Assembly (NCBI GenBank): GCA_009840165.1
Contig: VXOG01000028.1
Location: forward strand, 153,937-217,936
Source of the DNA: Chloroflexota bacterium
Lineage (GTDB): Bacteria; Chloroflexota; Dehalococcoidia; Lucifugimonadales; UBA3495
Direction of reading: 5' to 3'
DNA length: 64,000 nt
In this document: piece after piece, positions 32,900 through 40,340 of the stretch
Position numbering within the stretch: the stretch's first letter is position 1
Layout of the letters: every line of letters starts with the position of its first letter
Notes under the pieces: generated by a model
Seen by the model: only the letters and a program-made list of their open reading frames with translations
Databases searched by the model: none
What the model was told of the DNA's origin: nothing
Program-made: the position numbers and the translations under genes

Positions 32900-33650
32900 T
32901 GAGATACTCCCGCGCCTGGATTTTCGTTTCTTCGATCACGCGCTGACGATAGTCGTCGATCAACTCGCGAGGGACCCGTTCGTAGATGCGCTCCAGGCTG
33001 CGCGGCATGTTCTCCAGGAACCCATCGACCACCAACTGCACCTCATCGTTGTCCCGGTACATTCGGTTCAGCGCTCGCTTGAGGCGTTCCCAGGTAAAGT
33101 CCCATCCCAGCAGCCTGGCAACCCAACCGCGCCACTCGTCGATCAACTCATCCTGCAGGAATTCCAGCGCCGGCATGGTTTCCACGTTGGAAATAGCAGT
33201 ATGGTGGGTGGACAGACCACCGTTTTCACTGAGCACCACCCGATCCATATCCAACTGAAGGGCACGGTCCCAGATGTGAGCCTCCACCTCGGTATCAGTT
33301 ACGAGATTTGCCGGGTCGAAATGGGGGCGAAACATGGTCGTTATCCACGTCTCATCGGCGACCAAATGGCTCACGTAACCGAGGAGGAACGCCCGGGTTT
33401 CAGGAGCAAGACCATTGTTGGATCCGGCGAGGTGCGGGTGCAACTCAAACATTCTCTGCACACCGGCCCCGACGTGATTCACTGAAAGGTCGGAAAAATG
33501 CGTTCTCGCGCGTTCCCACTTGGTCATGGCCCGGATGTCCGGCGTGGTGGAACCCAGATAAGCCGCGCCGGCGTGATCGTGGGCATAGCCCCAATCGAGT
33601 TCTTCGGCGACCTGCTGGCACAGGTAGATGTGCATCGGGAGGTTAGGCAT
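32889..33650 (-). CDS. Zinc-dependent phospholipase C/P1-nuclease-fold protein inside the his operon
   Basis: A 253-residue all-helical protein of the zinc-dependent phospholipase C family. It starts MPNLPMHIYLCQQVAEEL, with the conserved early His, and carries TTPDIR, RTHFSDL and GYVSHLVADETW, whose His and Asp residues match the metal ligands of the family. The start ATG at 33650 overlaps the hisG stop by 8 bp and its own end overlaps hisD by 11 bp, so it is embedded in the histidine operon. No histidinol-phosphate phosphatase is otherwise recognised in the operon, which makes that a possible but unproven role. No signal peptide is visible. Confidence 0.78.
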   Translation of the reverse strand: MPNLPMHIYLCQQVAEELDWGYAHDHAGAAYLGSTTPDIRAMTKWERARTHFSDLSVNHVGAGVQRMFELHPHLAGSNNGLAPETRAFLLGYVSHLVADETWITTMFRPHFDPANLVTDTEVEAHIWDRALQLDMDRVVLSENGGLSTHHTAISNVETMPALEFLQDELIDEWRGWVARLLGWDFTWERLKRALNRMYRDNDEVQLVVDGFLENMPRSLERIYERVPRELIDDYRQRVIEETKIQAREYLSAT

Positions 33651-34662
33651 ACTCGGCCGGACCCCCGTTTTGCGCGGCGATTCGGGCCATGAATCCGTCA
33701 AACGCCTGGGATTGTCCCTTGAACAGGTAGGACAGCTGGGCGGCGGCAATGTCCACGCCGCCACATTCCCGAAGATGGTCAACCACATCGAGCAATCGGT
33801 TCTTGCGAATCAGCAGGGACACGGCGTACCAGTCCTCTTCCTCGACGCTGAACACGCGGGCGACCGTGGGCCCCTGGATTCCGGCGATTTCGGGCCGCGA
33901 GAGGATCATGGCGCTAACATCTTCCGCGGAGCGCCCCTGCACGTTGGCGGTGATGCGGTAGTAGGGTTCCGACCGCATGTGGGCTTCAAGCATTTCCGTG
34001 AACGATTGCGCCAGGCGGAGGTCGGCGGGGTTCTGGGCCAGCGACACCGGGTTGGCGATGAGGCAGGCTTGTGAGGTCAGTATGGTGCCGCCGTCCAGGG
34101 TTTTCAACCGGTTCTCCCGCAGCGTGGTGCCAGTGGCCGAAAGGTCTGCGATGAGATCGGCGTACCCGGCGATGGGGGCGGCTTCCAGGGTGCCGCTGGC
34201 CGGCACCAGGGTAAAGTAGTTGATGCCACGCTCGAAGAGGTAGCGTCGCAGCAGACGGGGGTATTTGGTGGCGATTCGCAACTGGCGACCGTGGGCGTGA
34301 AACTCCAACGCCAGGTCGGCCAGGTCGTCTATGGACGTAACGTCAAGCCAGGATTCGGGGACGGCCAGCACGTATTCGCAGCGTCCGAACTCCAGGTCCT
34401 CCATCACGGCGACCACCGCGTCATCGTCGTGGCGGTATTCCATCAGCCGGTCCAGCCCGGTGATGCCCATGTCCGCGCTGCCCTCCTCCACCTTGGTGGT
34501 GATGTCGGCGGTGCGCTGAAAGAGCACGTCAATTCCCGGAATCGAAGGAATCAACCCGGTGTACCGGCGCGAGTTGGGGCGGTTGACCTTGACACCACAC
34601 GATGCCAGGAACCGCATTGTCGGCTCGCCCAGTTCGCCGTCGCTTGGAATTACCAGTCTCAA
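33643..34662 (-). CDS. hisG: ATP phosphoribosyltransferase, long form
   Basis: The first enzyme of histidine synthesis, 339 residues from a TTG at 34662. The frame could be extended upstream, but MRLVIPSDGELGEPTMRFL aligns with the normal HisG start. GLIPSIPGIDVLFQRTADI, MGITGLDRLMEY and the PRPP-site signature LIADLSATGTTLRENRL are present. About 100 residues follow the catalytic core, with VEEEDWYAVSLLIRKNRLLD resembling the ACT-like regulatory domain of long-form HisG. It starts 13 bp after the hisZ-like gene, whose presence beside a long HisG is unusual. Confidence 0.9.
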   Translation of the reverse strand: MRLVIPSDGELGEPTMRFLASCGVKVNRPNSRRYTGLIPSIPGIDVLFQRTADITTKVEEGSADMGITGLDRLMEYRHDDDAVVAVMEDLEFGRCEYVLAVPESWLDVTSIDDLADLALEFHAHGRQLRIATKYPRLLRRYLFERGINYFTLVPASGTLEAAPIAGYADLIADLSATGTTLRENRLKTLDGGTILTSQACLIANPVSLAQNPADLRLAQSFTEMLEAHMRSEPYYRITANVQGRSAEDVSAMILSRPEIAGIQGPTVARVFSVEEEDWYAVSLLIRKNRLLDVVDHLRECGGVDIAAAQLSYLFKGQSQAFDGFMARIAAQNGGPAEYA

Positions 34663-34675
34663 ATCGCCACCCGGT

Positions 34676-36094
34676 TCACACCGTGATTGTACGCGAAAAT
34701 TCGGACGCCGAACCAGATCCTGATACGTCCAAAATGGCAACTCCACCTTGAAGACGTATCTCGGCCGCGGCGCGGAGAGCGGCGGCATTGGAGTCGGCGG
34801 CTGCCGGTTTCACCAGAACCGCGTCCGTTGCGGTTGGCTCGCCCATCGGCTCAGGCATCGCGGTCAGCAATGATTCCAGCGTGTACGCGAAGCCCAGAGC
34901 CGGCACGGCGTCGGCGCCGCCCAATGCCATTGCTAACGCATCGTAGCGGCCGCCACCACCGAGGACAGCGCCTGAAGACCCCCCCACAACGTCGAATATG
35001 ATCCCGTTGTAGTACGCAATTCCCCGAGCCAGCGAGAAGTCTATTTCGAGCCGGCCATCCAGCGCGGGCATGTCCGTAACCAACGTGACCAAATCCGTCA
35101 ACCGTTCACAGGCGGCCATGTCCGCGCCGGCGGAGGTTACGATGCCGCGCACCTGGCCCAGGGTATCCGCCGGGTTGCCTCGGACGCGCGCCAATTGGCC
35201 GGCCAGTTCCAGGCCGTTTTCGATTGCGTCGGCAGCGTCGCCGCCACGCAACTTGCGGAGTAGTCGGCTAACGATCTCGTCTGGCGAGCGTCGGCCCAGC
35301 GGGGTTTCCGGAGAACTGTTCCAGCGCATGAATCCGGTCAACACGGCGCGGGCCAGACCGTCGGGGAGGCCGGCTACCGCATCCGCCAAATCCACCTCAT
35401 CAGTGGGCAGGCCCCGGCCGGAGACCAGGTGCAACTCGTCGGCGCGTTGCAGGGTGGCCGCCAGATTATCGGGGCTGTCGCCGATGCGGTTCATGTTGGC
35501 AACGATGAAGGCGCGGGCGCGGTCCGAGAGGCCCACGGTGTCCAGTACGCTGTCCAGCACGTCCAGGTCGGCGAGGCGCACGCGGAAATCGGCGATACCC
35601 AACTCCGCAGGAATCTCGGCGGCCAGCGACAAAAGCTCGGCGTCGGCCAGGATGCTGTTGGAACCGATCAGCTCGGCGCCGACCTGGGTGAACTGGCCGC
35701 TGTTGTCAGCCGGGGGCGGATGGCCCAGGTCGTAGCGGAACACCGGCCCGGCGTATTGCCAACGGACAACCCGGCCGGCCTCCGACTCGCCCGCGGCCTC
35801 GAGGTAGTGCCGCATGATCGCGGAGGTAAACTCCGGGCGCAGGCTGACGGCGTTGGACCCAGGGTCGCTAAACGAATACATCTGCGATGCCAGGTCGCCG
35901 CCCGACTTGCGCAGGAACAACTCGGTGGACTCCAGGATCGGCACGTCCAAATTCAGGTACCCGTAGCGCCGGATAGCCTCAAACAGCCGAAATTGCACGG
36001 CCTGCTTATCACGGTAAGCGGCGTCGGGGAGATCCCGCATACCGGGCAGTCGGCGTACCGGGTTAGCAACAACAGGAGCGGCGGGGGCGATCAT
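34676..36094 (-). CDS. hisZ: HisZ-like ATP phosphoribosyltransferase regulatory subunit (HisRS paralogue)
   Basis: A 472-residue protein with the class II synthetase catalytic fold of histidyl-tRNA synthetase. VSLRPEFTSAIMRHYL, YAGPVFRYD, FSLARGIAYYNGIIFDVV and GGGGRYDALAMALGG follow HisRS order, but the motif-2 loop lacks the usual RQF (GQFTQVG here), LVRGLDYY-type residues are changed, and the anticodon-binding domain is cut short. With hisG next, HisZ is the best call. The -10-like TACAAT at 36103-36108 lies 8 bp before the ATG, so the mRNA may be leaderless. It is the first gene of the his run. Confidence 0.8.
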   Translation of the reverse strand: MIAPAAPVVANPVRRLPGMRDLPDAAYRDKQAVQFRLFEAIRRYGYLNLDVPILESTELFLRKSGGDLASQMYSFSDPGSNAVSLRPEFTSAIMRHYLEAAGESEAGRVVRWQYAGPVFRYDLGHPPPADNSGQFTQVGAELIGSNSILADAELLSLAAEIPAELGIADFRVRLADLDVLDSVLDTVGLSDRARAFIVANMNRIGDSPDNLAATLQRADELHLVSGRGLPTDEVDLADAVAGLPDGLARAVLTGFMRWNSSPETPLGRRSPDEIVSRLLRKLRGGDAADAIENGLELAGQLARVRGNPADTLGQVRGIVTSAGADMAACERLTDLVTLVTDMPALDGRLEIDFSLARGIAYYNGIIFDVVGGSSGAVLGGGGRYDALAMALGGADAVPALGFAYTLESLLTAMPEPMGEPTATDAVLVKPAAADSNAAALRAAAEIRLQGGVAILDVSGSGSASEFSRTITV

Positions 36095-36131
36095 CGCCGG
36101 CTATTGTACCACCTGCGAGTAAATGACAGCA

Positions 36132-36896
36132 TCACGGATGCGCGTTCGCCCCGCCGTCGATGTAAACGGGCTGGCCGCTGGGGTAGTCGCAGTGTGACGA
36201 GCAGAGGTACACCAGCATGGCGGCAAGATCGCGCGGGTGGCCTTTGCGCCGCATTGGGGTGTAGCGAACCAGCAGTTCTTCGCGCTGGGCTTCCAGCGGG
36301 ATGTCTTCCGCCGTGGACCAGCCGGAGCCGACGGCGTTGACGCGAATCTCGCTGCGTCCCCACTCTACGGCAAAGGAACGAGTCAGGGACAGCACCGCCG
36401 CCTGCGTAGCACTGTAGGCCGAGCAGTTGATGACGGCGCGTTCCGCCAGGTTGGAAATCAGGTTGACGATGCGCCCATACTGCTGCGCCAGCATCCACTC
36501 CCCTGCCGCCTGACTGAGCATGAATGTGGCGCGGACGTTGCGCGCGTGCAGTTCGTCCCATTCGTGCAGGGAAATCTCGGCGGCGGGTTTGGCGAAAAAG
36601 CTGCGGGTATCGTTGACCAGAATGTCCACCCGGCCATGGGTAGCGGCGAAAGCAGCTATCACAGCAGCTGCGCCTTCCGGCGTGTCCCACCTCCCGGCGT
36701 ACCCGTGCGTCTCGCCTCCTGTTACCGTGGACACGGCGGCGCGGATGGCATCCATGGCATCAGCATGGCGGGCGACGGCGAAAACGCTCGCTCCGGCCTC
36801 GGCCAGTGCAGCCGCCAGTTGCGGGGTTTCGTCGCCGCCGGACGACGCGACTATGGCGGTGTGGCCGGCAAGACTGTATTCGGCGGGCAGAGTCAT
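36132..36896 (-). CDS. Short-chain dehydrogenase-like protein with altered motifs
   Basis: A 254-residue SDR-fold protein. The cofactor loop normally reading TGxxxGIG is ASSGGDETPQLA, NNAG is replaced by NDTRS, and the active-site YxxxK reads YSATQ, so the catalytic Lys is missing. The Ser of NLISNLAER and the C-terminal PVYIDGGANAHP end are retained. Activity as a normal NAD(P) dehydrogenase is therefore doubtful. It begins 4 bp after the stop of an intact SDR gene. It might be a regulatory or binding partner of that enzyme, or a divergent catalyst. Confidence 0.82.
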   Translation of the reverse strand: MTLPAEYSLAGHTAIVASSGGDETPQLAAALAEAGASVFAVARHADAMDAIRAAVSTVTGGETHGYAGRWDTPEGAAAVIAAFAATHGRVDILVNDTRSFFAKPAAEISLHEWDELHARNVRATFMLSQAAGEWMLAQQYGRIVNLISNLAERAVINCSAYSATQAAVLSLTRSFAVEWGRSEIRVNAVGSGWSTAEDIPLEAQREELLVRYTPMRRKGHPRDLAAMLVYLCSSHCDYPSGQPVYIDGGANAHP

Positions 36897-36900
36897 GTGG

Positions 36901-37710
36901 CTATGGCTCCAGAGCAGCGACCGGAGCATGGCCGGTGGGCGCGATGCCCGAGGCCAGACCTGCCCCGTCCAGGATGAACATTTCGCCGGTCATGTAGTCG
37001 GAGGCGTCGGAGGCCAGGAACACGGCAATGGGCCCCAGATCCTCCGGCTTGCCCAGCTTGCCGGTGGGCAGGAAGTCACCGGATTGCGGCAGCGTGCGGT
37101 TGATCTCCGCGCTCGGGTCTATGGTGGGAATGAACCCGGGAACGATGCTGTTGGCCGTGATACCATACCGCGCCAGGCTGAATGACAGCACGCGGGTGAG
37201 TTGAATCACGCCGCCTTTGGACGTGCAGTACATGTAGATGTCGCGGCCGCCCCGCAGCCCGAAACCGGACGCGACGTTGATAATCTTGCCTTTGCCGGCA
37301 TCGGCCATCGGTTTGGCCGCGGCGCGGGCGCAGTAGAAAGCGCCGTTCAGGTTCACCGACATCGCCGTTTCCCAATCGTCATCGGTGATTTCCCAAATCG
37401 GCTTGAGCACGTTGTCGGCTACCATCGCGGCGTTGTTTATGAGCGCGTCAATGCGCCCGAAGTGGTCTAGGGTCGCCTTGATCAACGCATCGGCGTCGGC
37501 TGACCTGGATACGTCGGTGGGTATGGCAATGGCGTCCTGGCCGGCGGCGATCACCTCGTCACGCGCCGCCTCGATGGGTCCGGGCCGGCGCCCAGCGATC
37601 ACCAAGTTAGCCCCGGATCGAGTGAGGGCGCGCACCATCTCCAGGCCGAGCCCAGTGCCGCCGCCGGTGATGACGACGACTTTTCCGTCCAGGTAAAGGT
37701 TTTCAAGCAT
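36901..37710 (-). CDS. Short-chain dehydrogenase/reductase (SDR)
   Basis: A 269-residue classical SDR with TGGGTGLG, DALINNAAMV, the catalytic Ser in VASGFGLRGG and YCTSKGG (YxxxK). It is similar to glucose/3-oxoacyl-type reductases; the substrate is unknown. The ATG at 37710 overlaps the birA stop by 8 bp, and AAGGAGAG lies at 37721-37728. The C terminus has a short Ala/Pro-rich extension. It is followed 4 bp later by a second, degenerate SDR. Confidence 0.9.
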   Translation of the reverse strand: MLENLYLDGKVVVITGGGTGLGLEMVRALTRSGANLVIAGRRPGPIEAARDEVIAAGQDAIAIPTDVSRSADADALIKATLDHFGRIDALINNAAMVADNVLKPIWEITDDDWETAMSVNLNGAFYCARAAAKPMADAGKGKIINVASGFGLRGGRDIYMYCTSKGGVIQLTRVLSFSLARYGITANSIVPGFIPTIDPSAEINRTLPQSGDFLPTGKLGKPEDLGPIAVFLASDASDYMTGEMFILDGAGLASGIAPTGHAPVAALEP

Positions 37711-38506
37711 TGGCAACCGACTCTCCTTGAACTGTCCGCAGAGTAATGTCTCCGGCAGTCAGGGTCAACAATTGACCGTCGTCGGTGCGCAGCAGCAGGT
37801 TGCCATGCTCGTCAACGTCCTCAGCCAGGCCGGCATTGCTGACGTCGTGGTGCGTTACGACAACGCGCTGACCGAGAGTGCCCAGCCAGCGCCGCCATTC
37901 GGGTATGGGCGAGCGTCCGCGCCGCAGGTCCAGGTACAGCGCGTCCATGTGCTGCAAGGTGCGGCGCAGCAACTCGGACCGATCAACCTCCGAGCCGGCC
38001 AGGTCATTGAGGCTGGCCGCGGTTTCCGCAGTTTCCGGGTCTGCCGATACGTCCAACGCAACGTTGACGCCGACCCCCACCACTGCGTGTTCGATGCGCG
38101 CGCCGGACAGCGCGCTTTCCGCAAGTATGCCGGCGACCTTGAGGCCGTCAAAGGTTATGTCATTGGGCCACTTGATGGCTGGGTACAACCCGGCCACCTG
38201 CCGAATCGCGCGAGCCACCGCAACGCCGACCAACGGGCTGAGCAATGGCAGGGTGGTCGCGTCGGGTCGGAAGAGGACGGAGAAGTACAGGTTGCCGGCG
38301 TCGGACACCCAGCGGCGACCGAGGCGGCCCCGGCTGGCGCTCTGGGTTTCGGCGACTACCACCGCTCCCTCATCCGCGCCTTCGCGGGCCCACTGCGCGG
38401 CGTCGTCCATGGTGGAGGCGGTGGACTGGTAGTAGCGGGCACTCCGCCCGATGATGGCCGTGTAGAGGCCGGTACGGAGCATTCGGGCGACAGTGGAAGG
38501 GGCCAT
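37703..38506 (-). CDS. birA: Biotin--[acetyl-CoA-carboxylase] ligase
   Basis: A 267-residue biotin protein ligase that attaches biotin to carboxylase carrier proteins. STASTMDDAA, the biotinoyl-AMP loop SASRGRLGRRWVSDAGNLYF, IKWPNDITFDGLKVAGILAE and VVGVGVNVALDV are present, followed by the SH3-like C-terminal domain. The DNA-binding helix-turn-helix of E. coli BirA is absent, so it is probably a pure ligase. It overlaps the SDR gene by 8 bp and lies 15 bp after the HEPN-like gene. Confidence 0.93.
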   Translation of the reverse strand: MAPSTVARMLRTGLYTAIIGRSARYYQSTASTMDDAAQWAREGADEGAVVVAETQSASRGRLGRRWVSDAGNLYFSVLFRPDATTLPLLSPLVGVAVARAIRQVAGLYPAIKWPNDITFDGLKVAGILAESALSGARIEHAVVGVGVNVALDVSADPETAETAASLNDLAGSEVDRSELLRRTLQHMDALYLDLRRGRSPIPEWRRWLGTLGQRVVVTHHDVSNAGLAEDVDEHGNLLLRTDDGQLLTLTAGDITLRTVQGESVANA

Positions 38507-38521
38507 TGAAAAAAGCGATAG

Positions 38522-38971
38522 TCAGGCTTGTTCAACCCATTCCGCGAACGATTCGCCGCCGGTGTACTGGTCCGGCAAGAGGCTCCAAAGAATCTCCAGT
38601 AGCGGCCGCACCTTCTCCAAGGCCGACGCTGCACGATACGGGGTCATATAAACCTCGTAGAAATTGCCATGCAACTGCTCCGCAGCGCTCAGTCCGTCGT
38701 AGATGACGTCGATTTGCGCCGGCGATTCCTCGGCCAAGGCGGTGATCACTTCCTGGATGGCGACATGATCATAGTGTTCCCAGCCGCGCAGGGTGGCGAC
38801 GGCTTTGGTCAGTTGGGCCACCGTGCCCCAGCCTTTCTCACCGGCTTGACACAGATCACCATCGTCCATATGCGCGGGCCACTTTGACCAGTAGTCGCGC
38901 GCTTGCGTGGTGTGCTTGCGGATGCGGGCGTCCCGACGTGCCGGGGGTTCGCGTCTGATTCGAGGCGGCAT
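38522..38971 (-). CDS. PaREP1/HEPN-like helical protein
   Basis: A 149-residue helical protein. YWSKWPAHMDDGDLCQAGEK followed by GWGTVAQLTKAVATLRGW resembles the PaREP1/HEPN-superfamily pattern of an acidic helix, QAxEKGWGAVA and a second helix, then LHGNFYEVYM. The classic HEPN RNase motif (RxxxxH) is not clearly present. The N terminus is very basic (RREPPARRDARIRKH). It lies between glyQS (17-bp gap) and birA (15-bp gap). It could bind RNA or be a small helical adaptor; no function can be assigned. Confidence 0.6.
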   Translation of the reverse strand: MPPRIRREPPARRDARIRKHTTQARDYWSKWPAHMDDGDLCQAGEKGWGTVAQLTKAVATLRGWEHYDHVAIQEVITALAEESPAQIDVIYDGLSAAEQLHGNFYEVYMTPYRAASALEKVRPLLEILWSLLPDQYTGGESFAEWVEQA

Positions 38972-38988
38972 GATGATAGCAGTATAAC

Positions 38989-40308
38989 CTACCAGCCGTG
39001 ATCGTAGCGGTCTTGCAGGATGTCGAGCAAGTCGTCGATGGGGATGCGTTCCTGGGCCATGGTGTCGCGGTCGCGGATGGTGACGGCCTGGTCGTCCAGC
39101 GTATCGAAATCGACGGTTACGCAGTAGGGTGTGCCGATTTCGTCCTGCCGGCGGTAGCGCCGGCCGATGCTCTGCGCGTCGTCGAACTGGGCGCGGAAAC
39201 GCCGGCGCACCAGGTCGTACACCGAGCGGGCCGTGGGCGCGAGGCGAGCGTTGCGACTCAACGGCAGCACCGCCACGGTTACCGGCGCAATGGCCCGGTG
39301 GAAGTGCAGCACGGTGCGAGTATCGTTGCCGTCGGGTTCCTCGTCGTAACTGTCCAGCCAGAAAGCGAGGGTGGCGCGGTCAACGCCGCCGGATGGCTCG
39401 ATCACGTAGGGCAGGTAGCGCTCGTGGATTTCGTCGTCGAAGTAGGTCAGGTCTTCGCCGCTGAATTCCTTGTGCCGGCCCAGGTCGAAGTCGGTGCGGT
39501 CGGCAATGCCTTCCAGCTCACCCCAACCCCAGGGGAAACGGTACTCGATGTCGTAGGTCGCCTTGGCATAGTGAGCCAACTCGTCGCCGGCGTGTTCGCG
39601 GAGGCGCAGGTTCTCGGCGCGGATGCCGTAGCTCACGTACCAGTCAAAGCGGTCTCTCACCCACTGGTGCAGCCATTCCTCGTCGGTGCCCGGCTTGACG
39701 AAGAACTCGATCTCCATCTGCTCGAACTCGCGGGTGCGGAAAGTGAAGTTGCCGGGGGTGATTTCATTGCGGAACGCTTTGCCGATCTGGGCGATGCCGA
39801 AAGGCAGTTTCTTGCGGGTCGCCGTCTGCACGTTCTGGAAGTTGACGAAGATTCCCTGAGCGGTTTCAGGCCGCAAAAATACCTCGGAGCTGGACTCCTC
39901 AACCGGCCCCATGAAGGTGCGGAACATCAGGTTGAACCGGCGGGGCTCGGTGAAGTCTCCGCCACATTCGGGGCAATTTTCGGTCTCCAGTTGGTCCTGT
40001 CGGAAGCGACGGTGGCACACGCGGCATTCCACCAACGGGTCACTGAAATTCTCCACGTGGCCGCTGGCTTCCCACACCCGGGGGTGCATCAGGATGGCGG
40101 CGTCCAGGCCCACCACGTCGTCGCGCTCGGACACGACGGAACGCCACCAGGCTTCCTTGACGTTGCGCTTGAGTTCCACGCCAAGAGGCCCATAGTCCCA
40201 GGTTGATCCTAGTCCCCCGTACACCTCGCTGGACTGAAAGACGAAACCCCGTCGCTTGGACAGGGAAAGGATTTTATCCATATCGGCGTAGGGCAGAGTG
40301 CGCGGCAT
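38989..40308 (-). CDS. glyQS: Glycyl-tRNA synthetase, dimeric type
   Basis: A 439-residue class II synthetase that charges tRNA-Gly. The N terminus ([23 protein letters not shown]) and [12 protein letters not shown] fit the alpha2 type; CRVCHRRF and NCPECGGDF form a zinc knuckle; [36 protein letters not shown] and [18 protein letters not shown] are motifs 2 and 3. GAGGAG lies five bases before the ATG. The anticodon domain is complete. Confidence 0.96.
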   Translation of the reverse strand: MPRTLPYADMDKILSLSKRRGFVFQSSEVYGGLGSTWDYGPLGVELKRNVKEAWWRSVVSERDDVVGLDAAILMHPRVWEASGHVENFSDPLVECRVCHRRFRQDQLETENCPECGGDFTEPRRFNLMFRTFMGPVEESSSEVFLRPETAQGIFVNFQNVQTATRKKLPFGIAQIGKAFRNEITPGNFTFRTREFEQMEIEFFVKPGTDEEWLHQWVRDRFDWYVSYGIRAENLRLREHAGDELAHYAKATYDIEYRFPWGWGELEGIADRTDFDLGRHKEFSGEDLTYFDDEIHERYLPYVIEPSGGVDRATLAFWLDSYDEEPDGNDTRTVLHFHRAIAPVTVAVLPLSRNARLAPTARSVYDLVRRRFRAQFDDAQSIGRRYRRQDEIGTPYCVTVDFDTLDDQAVTIRDRDTMAQERIPIDDLLDILQDRYDHGW

Positions 40309-40340
40309 CGTGGCTCCTCGCGGTCAAAGTTGGGATTGAA

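Noticed and set aside
34676-36094. A functional histidyl-tRNA synthetase
   Set aside because: The motif-2 Arg loop and anticodon-binding domain are lost and hisG is next, so HisZ is preferred.
38998-40206. A 402-codon plus-strand frame opposite glyQS
   Set aside because: The sense strand encodes an unmistakable glycyl-tRNA synthetase; the antisense product is low-complexity Val/Gly/Ala.
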